Of a DNA stretch of 34,907 nucleotides, positions 28,001 to 33,817 are shown in pieces. Below the pieces are notes generated by a model that was given only the letters and a program-made list of their open reading frames with translations, did not search any database and was not told the DNA's origin. Positions within the stretch are counted from its first letter, which is position 1. Every line of letters begins with the position of its first letter. The position numbers and the translations under genes were made by a program. The stretch is from Candidatus Nitrosopumilus sp. (GTDB lineage: Archaea; Thermoproteota; Nitrososphaeria; Nitrososphaerales; Nitrososphaeraceae), in assembly GCA_013694585.1 (NCBI GenBank), contig JACDCB010000022.1:1-34907 (forward strand). Reading direction: 5' to 3'.

Positions 28001-28137
28001 TTATTTCAAAGAGTATCGTAGAGGCACATGGGGGTAAAATTTGGGCCGAGAATAACCGAGTTGGACAAGGTGCTACATTTTCATTTGTTTTACCCCTTGA
28101 CAATACTGATCAGAACAACAAAACATATACACCGTAG
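25081..28137 (+). CDS. Large membrane sensor histidine kinase
   Basis: The 1018-residue sensor kinase has about eight or nine hydrophobic helices in residues 15-395, with an external-looking loop near 185-220. A long cytoplasmic linker follows (400-640), then a region (about 630-780, from NPETFERILHGLII to YYSIFESLWKQ) that resembles the effector-binding/PLD-like domain of TrmB-type regulators, which is common in thaumarchaeal kinases. The HisKA H-box is AAHELRTPIQPI with His792. HATPase boxes are N (NLINNSMKF, about 904), G1 (DNGSGID, about 944) and G2 (GIGLGLFISKSI). All catalytic residues are present. The paired response regulator starts 10 bp downstream. Confidence 0.92.
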   Translation: MDLRMINPLREPLGNSKLSIVMGISIIVIVIIDLLMTRQLLDYNHITGNIMFILTIVICYGIGSVVLLGFAHKVSRELRNKSHLSHLMHWTVIMVQFGMLITLIFMLFFGNPGYILSRSIFAISSLLATAIMIVITFKFFSWYRASKYKNPIVLFYALAALTLACSIFEDASTKLLMVQIIYEEPALDNQITGSSFQYKGSDKYDGQVVFVESNTDGTALFVIPQTYLDLYNYLNSIILPGGFVFRWIASSMLLRNVYKKIGTLPISLWIIISLPLVLYLIGKMPGFFSGESLSGIDEAYRYYFRVLFRVGTIAGNILFGLAFFVVAKKLKSSKVRDYLVLAGLGDTIVGISLSTSAIEPTFGVAAHSLVLLSTYLFTLGLYSSAIRVSQEMKLRQSIRDSAIEESKLLVGIGSAQIAQEIEKKVFAVVEKEKAELTRDTGLQPTFTDLDTKEYLNSVLKEIKIIHNIEDIISKSRDILLDSRDFILCTRPSGLRLAYNNYFEIYQQICRAEKIGAHNGIKIVTSITDSNDIEIVNKFLVLGISIRHVKNLPPISFAASEKEMIATIQKTEGGQLIQNLLTTNETAYIEHFSSIFNELWKNGIDSRNRINDIETGTDNEGIEIIQNPETFERILHGLIISAKEEIVGIFSTPNAFRRSKFAGSLKLIRERLETTNLNVRILVPEDELIYQTINELEDQGISNRIEIRLIEPSMQTKVSIVVIDKKYSLAVELKDDSKNTISEAIGLVTYSNSKSTVLSYYSIFESLWKQAELYKQLQLHERMHKEFINTAAHELRTPIQPILGAVDILRNNASSIREKELIEIVSRNARRLKKLAEDILDVTKMEGYTLNLNKEIFRIRDIILDNIHNYEANFEKSKMEFKFNEVDEVQIFADKSGISRVISNLINNSMKFLPSTGGFISITVKQTKTAMDNKIGNMVQVSITDNGSGIDNEILPKLFTKFVTKSFHGIGLGLFISKSIVEAHGGKIWAENNRVGQGATFSFVLPLDNTDQNNKTYTP

Positions 28138-28147
28138 GGCTAACAGC

Positions 28148-28522
28148 ATGACTAGAAAGAAAATACTGATAGTAGATGACGAATATGACATCACTTTTGT
28201 CTTTAAAATTATATTAGAGGAAAAAGACTTTGTCACAGATGTTTATAACGACCCCGTTGTTGCGTTATCCAAATATAAACCATACTACTATGATTTAGTA
28301 ATGATTGATCTAAAGTTACCAGGAATAACCGGTTTTGAATTATACAATCAACTGAGGAGGATTGATAATAAAACCAAAGTATGCTTTTTGACATCTAGTG
28401 AACAATTTCACCAACAGTATCGTAGTAATGAATTCCAAGATTTTGACCCAGATCTTTTCATTCAAAAGCCAGTTGAGAATGAAGTATTGATCAATAAAAT
28501 CATTAAAATTATGGAAAAGTGA
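28148..28522 (+). CDS. Single-domain response regulator (CheY-like receiver)
   Basis: The 124-residue receiver starts at ATG 28148 (MTRKKILIVDDEYD), not at the longer upstream frame that overlaps the kinase. The acidic pocket is Asp10-Asp11-Glu12, the phosphoacceptor Asp54 (VMIDLKLPG), the switch Thr82/Ser83 and Lys107 (IQKP). There is no DNA-binding or other output domain, so it must act through protein contact or as a phosphorelay partner. It lies 10 bp after the kinase and they surely form an operon and a signalling pair. Confidence 0.92.
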   Translation: MTRKKILIVDDEYDITFVFKIILEEKDFVTDVYNDPVVALSKYKPYYYDLVMIDLKLPGITGFELYNQLRRIDNKTKVCFLTSSEQFHQQYRSNEFQDFDPDLFIQKPVENEVLINKIIKIMEK

Positions 28523-28747
28523 GCCGTTGATGATATTATCAGTTTAAATTTATCGAGTAGTCCGCAAATTTTTTAACTACTTAAATATCGCGATCATCTT
28601 TTCTCATTTTCTTGTTCATATTATTTTCCTACTGATCTTTTCCATAATATGCAATGTAAACTATTTTTCCCTTCATTTACATTATGAAATATTTCAGTAG
28701 ATATAGAGTTTTTCCCAAATGATAACAATCTTACGCATTATTACCAT

Positions 28748-28755
28748 ATTATATA
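28748..28755 (+). promoter_or_regulatory. Possible TATA box of the zinc-finger gene
   Basis: TATTATAT, within ATATTATATA, lies about 22 bp before ATG 28773. It supports that ATG as the original start of the frameshifted zinc-finger gene. The rest of the gap 28523-28772 is AT-rich, with a T6 run (28568-28573 region) that may terminate the kinase operon. Confidence 0.4.
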
Positions 28756-28772
28756 CCGTGAAAACATTGACA

Positions 28773-29065
28773 ATGAAGAGTTCCAAGGTAGATCTAGCTT
28801 TAACCCCGGCTCAACTAAAGGTGTAGAACTAAACGAGAATTCAGACCATGTAAATAAAATCAAGCATAAAATTAGAGATATATTGATAAAAAATTCAATA
28901 AGTGACTATGTTGTGACTTTAGACAGAAATGCCACCAATACGATCTTAGTGATGCAGCGAACAAAAGCGGAATCCATGGGAAATTTTCATTGTAGGCATT
29001 GTGGCATGGAATTTAATGACGAAATCCAGCTCATTAATCATTTACGAATACATTTTTTCATTTAA
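28773..29065 (+). pseudogene. Small C2H2 zinc-finger protein, apparently frameshifted
   Basis: From ATG 28773 the frame reads MKSSKVDLALTPAQLKV and stops at TAG 28824. The next frame continues without a break as VELNENSDHVNKIKHKI... to TAA at 29065 and ends in a classical C2H2 finger (C-x2-C-x12-H-x3-H: FHCRHC...NHLRIH). Removing one copy of a GTGT pair at about 28821-28824 restores a protein of about 97 residues. Alternatively a shorter working product could begin at TTG 28883 (60 residues, finger intact, TAAATAAA about 28 bp upstream). Small C2H2 proteins of this layout are common in thaumarchaea; targets unknown. Confidence 0.65.
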
Positions 29066-29184
29066 TATTCACTAAATCATTGAATTACGTTGTAAAGAGG
29101 TATGCGTAGCGTTTGATGCTTAGTAAACAAAGTTTTTAAAGAAATTTTCAGATAATTCTTTATAAACATATATGGCTCAGGTTT

Positions 29185-29375
29185 CAACAAAAAAAGAATG
29201 AATGAGTAACAAATATTGCATGATTCGGTACCTGACATCATGATGGTACAAGGACATTCATTCTGTTCCTTCTAGCAGACAATATCTGAATTACATTTTA
29301 TTATAGGATAATAGAATATGCGGGTAAATTAAAAAAAAACTACCTCCATATCCTGCAAGATTCATGAGTGAAAAT
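29185..29375 (+). repeat. ~190-bp dispersed repeat, copy 1
   Basis: It is nearly identical to 31271-31464. From 29202 to 29375 the two copies line up base for base except one change (G29320, A in the other). A four-base GAAT tandem unit differs at the left end. Inside are GAATGAATG/CATTCATTC arms (29196-29204 and 29255-29263) and a second hairpin (ATATG-x-GGGTA at 29316-29326 with TACC-x2-CATAT at 29341-29351). The right end carries ATGAGTGAAAAT, so each copy supplies a start codon and MSEN. There are no transposon-style terminal repeats and no clear target duplication. It may be a structured RNA or regulatory leader, or a small non-autonomous element. Confidence 0.85.
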
Positions 29376-29625
29376 AAGATTAAGAAATTGAAAACTGCGG
29401 ACATAATGAGCTTAGTTTTGATATAAAGTTAATTTCGCCCGGGTTGCTTCCCCAACTTGGGACCAACAAGAATACCCGTTTGATTTAGCAGTTCACCAAA
29501 AAGAATCTTTGAACCAGATTATAACACGCTACCCGAATTATAAATTAGCTGCACAAACCCGTCCATCATTAGCACAGGTCAACGAATTGGAGATACTAGC
29601 GAAGATAGAGAATACGTCAAAATAA
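29364..29625 (+). pseudogene. Unidentified short gene starting in the repeat, frameshifted
   Basis: ATG 29364, inside the end of repeat copy 1, opens a 20-codon frame (MSENKIKKLKTADIMS...) that stops at 29424-29426. Two bases further on, another frame runs from 29428 to TAA 29623-29625 for 65 codons with no start codon of its own. That frame has a protein-like composition (ASPTWDQQEYPFDLAVHQ, then ITRYPNYKLAAQTRPSL). Joined by one frameshift they give about 86 residues. I do not recognise the family. It could also be two unrelated scraps; the long stop-free, start-less run is the main evidence. Confidence 0.4.
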
Positions 29626-29689
29626 CAAGGCTAAACTGTAAAGTAGTAATTCTTAATCTCTTTTAGATTCAATTGACTTTATTGATTAC

Positions 29690-30169
29690 TTATCCCTTTG
29701 GAAATAGATCTCCTATGAATTCATAAAATGTAAGCTCAATTAAATACATCGCGTTTGACATCTCGATTACGCTATCCCATAAATATTGTTTACATTCTAT
29801 GGAATTCACATCAACAAACAAATACTTCTCCACGCTGATCACGGAATTTTCAATTTTACAGAGTAACCTAATTGGCGAAAGTATCTTGTGCAACCGGATA
29901 AAAAGATCATTCTGAACTTCCTCCTTAAGATGTTCAAAGTCGCTTCTATCTTTTGGATTAAATGCGACACTCATACGAAGTAAGAACCCCTCCTTAAGAT
30001 CAGAGTCTGAAACTATTTCAAAAAATTTTATATCCTGGTTTGGGGGAAATACCTTGGCATAATACTCAGATGTATTGGTTCTCAGTTTCTCCTCCTTTAT
30101 AGAATAACCGTAATCCTTTAACCATTGAAGAATCGTAGTGTAAACATGATCCTTGTTACTATCAGTCAA
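29690..30169 (-). CDS. Conserved archaeal protein, DUF2299-like (paralogue 2)
   Basis: A soluble protein of about 159 residues with the same landmarks as the 11145 product: WLKDYGYSIKEE near the start, a KEGFLLRMSVAF strand, a helix ending in LSPIRL, and a SIECKQYLWDSVIEMSNAMYLIEL segment. It lacks the N-terminal 20 residues and charged tail of paralogue 1. The longest frame starts at TTG 30190, but the TATA box (30192-30199) abuts it and predicts transcription from about 30169, where a second TTG (MTDSNKDHVY) lies, so that start is preferred. It sits in the 2.1-kb segment between the two repeat copies. Function unknown. Confidence 0.65.
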   Translation of the reverse strand: MTDSNKDHVYTTILQWLKDYGYSIKEEKLRTNTSEYYAKVFPPNQDIKFFEIVSDSDLKEGFLLRMSVAFNPKDRSDFEHLKEEVQNDLFIRLHKILSPIRLLCKIENSVISVEKYLFVDVNSIECKQYLWDSVIEMSNAMYLIELTFYEFIGDLFPKG

Positions 30170-30191
30170 TATGTTCTGTTGTAAGATCAAA

Positions 30192-30199
30192 TATTTAAA
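30192..30199 (-). promoter_or_regulatory. TATA box of the second DUF2299-like gene
   Basis: TTTAAATA on the minus strand is centred 26.5 bp before TTG 30169, identical in sequence and spacing to the box of its paralogue. This decides the start codon. Upstream, 30200-30644 shows no supported gene. Confidence 0.55.
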
Positions 30200-30644
30200 G
30201 AGATTGAATCTCTCATTACCAATCAGAAAAGTCGTTGTGTTAATTTAAATGTCTTTATGCATCATCGGGAAATTATGAGAATTATTTGTTATAAGAAAGA
30301 AGGACTGACTGAATTAGTAATAACCCTAATGAGAAGCCTCTACTCTTGCGTTTTAATCAACAATCGAAGGCTCGTGACCTTCAACTGGGTCTCTATAATA
30401 GGAGTTGGAATATGTGATAATATAAATTACAAGTCTAAATCAATATTTCTTAAAATGGTATAATAATCGATAGATCATACAGGTAGCCTAAATGATTGAT
30501 GGGCATTCTCCTAGCAGATATCGATATTACCATATGTTCATAACCTTCCTAATCAATCAGATTGTTAATTTTATAATAAACTATAAATAATATAAAAAAA
30601 TAGATAGAAAACTGTTCCAAAATATTCTCTAAATATGGAATAAA

Positions 30645-30856
30645 TTAAACAGGAGATGTAGTATTTGTAATATCAATAGTTATGTTACCATATGGTGTCG
30701 TTACGTTGGTTGTTCCGGCCAAGGATAACTCTCGTTAATAAATGTCGAAGATAAATCAGAAGTGGGTTGTTGTGCTTCAACTGGAACAATTGTTATCAAT
30801 AGCAAGGACGCAATTGCTATTTTGCTCAAGGTTTCTATCAAAATAATTGTATTCAT
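30645..30856 (-). pseudogene. Small secreted Thr/Asn-rich protein, frameshifted
   Basis: From ATG 30856 the frame encodes a clear signal peptide (MNTIILIETLSKIAIASLLL, cleavage probably after VEA at about 28) and a short mature start (QQPTSDLSSTFINESYP), then hits a stop at 30701. In the next frame from about 30722 it continues as LAGTTNVTTPYGNITIDITN to TAA 30645. The tail has three or more N-x-T sites, like other secreted proteins here. The whole span is 212 bp, one base short of 71 codons, so a 1-bp loss near the CCTTGGCC at 30715-30725 explains it. CATATAAGG about 20 bp upstream may be the TATA box. No family recognised. Confidence 0.6.
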
Positions 30857-31056
30857 TGCACTTTTTATGAACCTTATATGAAATAATGCAGATCATAAAT
30901 ATGACTATAATTTCATTAGAGTACGTATACAAGATATACAGGAGATTTTGATTATCCAGTAATGAATTTTTAATACATCAAGCAGTTTAAGATTGGCGGC
31001 CGCGCTAACCACGATTTGACAGTTAACGAAGCTTGTATTCTCTTAGAAGGAATAAT
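30857..31056. other. Spacer with a GC-rich island
   Basis: AT-rich spacer interrupted at 30995-31005 by GGCGGCCGCG, which includes the octamer GCGGCCGC (30996-31003). No gene or RNA is recognised. In DNA this AT-rich such an octamer is rare and may mark a foreign scrap or a joint. Confidence 0.3.
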
Positions 31057-31248
31057 TCATATAGACATTCCTTCATCCTTGCAAAAGTTATGATAATCAC
31101 ATCTTGATATGCAAAATTGGTCTAAAGATTGCAGGTATTGAAATGATTTCTTAGTCAATCTTATCCCGTTTGAATATAAAATGTACTTTTGATGCTTTAC
31201 TAGATTAATAAACAGATTATGAGCATCATAAGAGAAAAGAGAAACCAC
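31057..31248 (-). CDS. Possible small protein of unknown function
   Basis: The 63-codon frame starts at GTG 31248 with GGCGGAG just upstream. The product has no membrane segment or signal and includes a Cys/His-containing end (FCISRCDYHNFCKDEG) that could bind metal. No family is recognised, and the frame lies in an otherwise decayed stretch just left of repeat copy 2, so it may not be a gene. Confidence 0.25.
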   Translation of the reverse strand: MVSLFSYDAHNLFINLVKHQKYILYSNGIRLTKKSFQYLQSLDQFCISRCDYHNFCKDEGMSI

Positions 31249-31270
31249 TCCGCCATGGAAAGGTCTTTTA

Positions 31271-31464
31271 CAATAAAAAAGAATGAATGAATGAGTAACA
31301 AATATTGCATGATTCGGTACCTGACATCATGATGGTACAAGGACATTCATTCTGTTCCTTCTAGCAGACAATATCTGAATTACATTTTATTATAGGATAA
31401 TAGAATATACGGGTAAATTAAAAAAAAACTACCTCCATATCCTGCAAGATTCATGAGTGAAAAT
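31271..31464 (+). repeat. ~190-bp dispersed repeat, copy 2
   Basis: Direct-orientation copy of 29185-29375 at an offset of 2089 bp over 31291-31464. It has one extra GAAT unit at its left end and A in place of G within the second hairpin arm. Its right end again carries ATGAGTGAAAAT (ATG 31453), here followed by a different 19-codon sequence to TAA at about 31520. The downstream DNA of the two copies is unrelated, so the shared unit ends sharply after MSEN. Confidence 0.85.
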
Positions 31465-31596
31465 GAAACCAAATGCGTTTCTAATTTCGATTTTAAAGAG
31501 AGAACAAGAAACTTGAGATAAAAGCATCTAGATTCAGTTGGAGTTTGTTGCAGATTCGCTGATATTTTTTTAATTATTCATTCTAACGGTCATAGT

Positions 31597-31604
31597 TTAT
31601 AATT
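31597..31604 (+). promoter_or_regulatory. TATA box of the small membrane protein gene
   Basis: TTTATAAT at 31596-31604 lies about 34 bp before ATG 31634, predicting a leader of only a few bases. Confidence 0.4.
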
Positions 31605-31633
31605 AACTTAGAATTTAACGATCATACCATAAA

Positions 31634-31873
31634 ATGGCAAAATTAAATCACAAATCAGGAAGATGGTTAATTATAGTTGGATTCATATTGATAATTATGG
31701 GTATTATATTTCAATTACAAAGCATTTCAATGGTTGGACCTTCATCTTCATTTATGTATGCAAATCCAGATTGGACATTTAATGGCCTTATCGTGATAGG
31801 GGTAGGGGGGAGTGTTCTAATATTTGGACTGTATGTGACAACAAGAAAGTATAAAAATCCCTCAATTTCTTAA
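31634..31873 (+). CDS. Two-helix small membrane protein
   Basis: The 79-residue product has a basic start (MAKLNHKSGRW), a first helix at about 11-28 (WLIIVGFILIIMGIIFQL), an external-looking Ser/Tyr/Trp loop (30-48) and a second helix at about 50-67 (GLIVIGVGGSVLIFGLYV), then a basic tail. This places both ends in the cytoplasm. No family is recognised. It converges with the TrmB-like gene 70 bp away. Confidence 0.6.
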   Translation: MAKLNHKSGRWLIIVGFILIIMGIIFQLQSISMVGPSSSFMYANPDWTFNGLIVIGVGGSVLIFGLYVTTRKYKNPSIS

Positions 31874-31942
31874 AGATGTTTTATTTACATAAAGTTCTAA
31901 ATTTTGATTTATGTGACTAAATTGAAGTTATTATGTTTAAAG

Positions 31943-32569
31943 TCAATTCTTAGTTAGGTATAAAGTTAAAATTTTGATTCTCTGTTGATCGTTACTAAAC
32001 AATTCTAAAAATTGAGATGTGTAATTAAGCGGTATTTCTTCAATTATTTTACCAACAAAAAACCCTAAATCGGCAAACGTAGCAATAATCCACTCTTTCC
32101 AATTTTTATAATCATCATATATAACCGGTGAAAATAGCGCGTCCGTAAATTCAGTTATCAACAATAGATGACCTTTTCTCTTAATTTTACGTAATATGGT
32201 CCTGTATATTGGTTTCCAAAACGTCTCATTTTCACGATCAATATATCTTGGATGTGGTAGTATTGATAAGATTTCATTCGCTGAATAATCCGGTAATTCG
32301 TTAATTACATCCTCGAATGGACTATTTACAAATAATAAATTATGCTTTTCATTCGGTAGTAGGAGACAAGATTTCCTATACTGAAAAACATCTAATTCTA
32401 TTCCAAGATAAAAACTATTCGCTTCTATTTCCTTGTTCGATAATCTATGTAGCAATCTTCCATCGCCACAACCTAATTCAACTATCAGGTTATCATACTT
32501 GGTCAAAAATGATATGTCCATGCCAAGCTCCATTTGATCAAGAAATTCGTCAGATTTAAGTAATTTCAT
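31943..32569 (-). CDS. Class I SAM-dependent methyltransferase, TrmB-like
   Basis: The 208-residue product has motif I VELGCGDGRLLH (30-41), motif II GIELDVFQY (about 56-64), then NSPFEDVINEL and the motif IV region ILSILPHPRYIDREN (about 99-113). The layout resembles tRNA (guanine-N7) methyltransferase TrmB, but the TrmB DPWPKxRH signature is replaced by LPHPRYID, so another substrate is likely. There is no membrane part. The ATG at 32569 has GGTG directly upstream. It stands alone between convergent and divergent neighbours. Confidence 0.7.
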   Translation of the reverse strand: MKLLKSDEFLDQMELGMDISFLTKYDNLIVELGCGDGRLLHRLSNKEIEANSFYLGIELDVFQYRKSCLLLPNEKHNLLFVNSPFEDVINELPDYSANEILSILPHPRYIDRENETFWKPIYRTILRKIKRKGHLLLITEFTDALFSPVIYDDYKNWKEWIIATFADLGFFVGKIIEEIPLNYTSQFLELFSNDQQRIKILTLYLTKN

Positions 32570-32739
32570 TCACCATTTTTGGAATGTTTGTCTGTCACGA
32601 CTAGCTGATTCATCCAGTTATTTTAGCAGTAAAGTGATGATATCGATCAGGCTGAATTTGAATGCACAAGCTAGGATTATTTACAATAAAAGTTGAAAGG
32701 AAAAGAAAAGTAAATTCATTACTAGGTTTAATGTAAACC

Positions 32740-33489
32740 ATGGATCGTGATTTTAATAATCAAGTTGTCTTGATTACTGGTGGCACAGGTGCATTAGGCT
32801 CTAAAGTATCGGAAACGTTTCTTGATTTTTCTCCAAAGGCAATTATTATAACATTTAGATCTGAAACCGAAATGCAAGAATTGAAGGCAAAAATACTTGA
32901 CAGAAGGAATAAAGAACAAAAAGAAAATCATCATACACTAATTGAATTCATGAAGGCTGATATTACTCATGAGGACGAGGTTAAAACACTAATCTCGAAT
33001 ATACTGGAGAAGTTTGGTCAAGTCCACGTTTTAGCAAATGTAGTTGGGGGGTATATTGGTGGCAAAAGTGTAAGCGAAACAAGTGAAGAAGAATGGGATA
33101 AAATGATGTTGATCAATCTAAAATCGGCATTCCTTATAAGTAAACATGTTTTGGCCTCTATGAAAAAGAAGCAGTTTGGAAAGATTGTTCATGTATCTTC
33201 TGCGACAGGCGCAAAAGCAAACGGTAATGATTCTGCGTATGCAGCATCGAAGGCAGGCTTAATAAGATTGGTTGAATCTATGGCAGAGGAAGTAAGGGGT
33301 CTAAATATAAATATCAATTGCATCCTTCCCACCATAATAGATACAGAATCAAATAGGGCAGCTATGCCTAAGTCCAATTTTTCAACATGGATACCACCTG
33401 AGGAATTGGCTAAGGTGATTTGCTTCTTATGTTCGGAAGACTTTCAAGTTATTAATGGGGTGGCTCTCCCAACGAGGAGAACATCATGA
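32740..33489 (+). CDS. Short-chain dehydrogenase/reductase (SDR)
   Basis: Classical NAD(P)-dependent oxidoreductase of 249 residues. The cofactor loop is TGGTGALG (13-20), the structural Asn is near 126 (LINLKSAF), the catalytic Ser is at 153/154 (HVSSATG), and Tyr167 and Lys171 form YAASK. The usual NNAG is changed to NVVGG (100-104). An Arg at 40 after the second strand (ITFRSE) suggests NADP(H). The family also includes FabG-like reductases, so the substrate cannot be set. The C-terminus (NGVALPTRRTS) is close to the usual NGxxxxVDGG, with the end altered. Confidence 0.88.
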   Translation: MDRDFNNQVVLITGGTGALGSKVSETFLDFSPKAIIITFRSETEMQELKAKILDRRNKEQKENHHTLIEFMKADITHEDEVKTLISNILEKFGQVHVLANVVGGYIGGKSVSETSEEEWDKMMLINLKSAFLISKHVLASMKKKQFGKIVHVSSATGAKANGNDSAYAASKAGLIRLVESMAEEVRGLNININCILPTIIDTESNRAAMPKSNFSTWIPPEELAKVICFLCSEDFQVINGVALPTRRTS

Positions 33490-33817
33490 GGCTTGTAAAA
33501 TCTTTTTTGATTTAATGAGAAAGGGCCATCACAGGTTTTCTTATTGTTAGCGGGCAAAATTTAATCCAGTTTCAACCGGGTATATAAAATTGAGGATAAT
33601 TATGATGAAAATCTATGTAAAGACATTGAGCGTCGGTCGATCTGTAACTACGATAAATAAAATTTTAAAATTTGATTGAATTTTACTTAAAATGGTCAAC
33701 ATCAATGCACAAAGATTTCATTGAGAACCCTACGAGATAATCATGTAAGTATGCTTATCATTTGAATTTAGAAACCCAATTGGAGGATTTATTTAATGAA
33801 AAGCATACTATACCTAA
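33490..33817 (+). other. Spacer with an isolated promoter and a 25-codon frame
   Basis: A T-rich run soon after the SDR stop (33501-33507) may end its transcript. TATATAAA at 33581-33588, preceded by CCGGG, is a strong TATA box. Below it lies ATGATGAAAATC (33602) with GAGG 6-8 bases upstream, opening 25 codons (MMKIYVKTLSVG...) to TGA. This may be a micro-gene or a small RNA start. The hemerythrin gene's own TATA box (TTTATTTAA, 33788-33796) lies at the right end, 26 bp before TTG 33818. Confidence 0.35.

Noticed and set aside
28028-28147. Longer start for the response regulator, overlapping the kinase gene
   Set aside because: The receiver domain begins at MTRKKILIVDDE (28148); the extra 40 residues are an out-of-frame reading of the kinase C-terminus.
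29428-29470. GC-rich stretch CGCCCGGGTTGC read as a possible tRNA or RNA gene
   Set aside because: No cloverleaf, no TTCRANNC T-arm and no CCA-proximal pairing; it is better explained as part of the start-less coding fragment.
30257-30463. 68-codon plus-strand frame upstream of the second DUF2299-like gene
   Set aside because: No recognisable domain, no clear promoter in phase with the ATG, and composition like spacer DNA. It could be a gene but I cannot support it.
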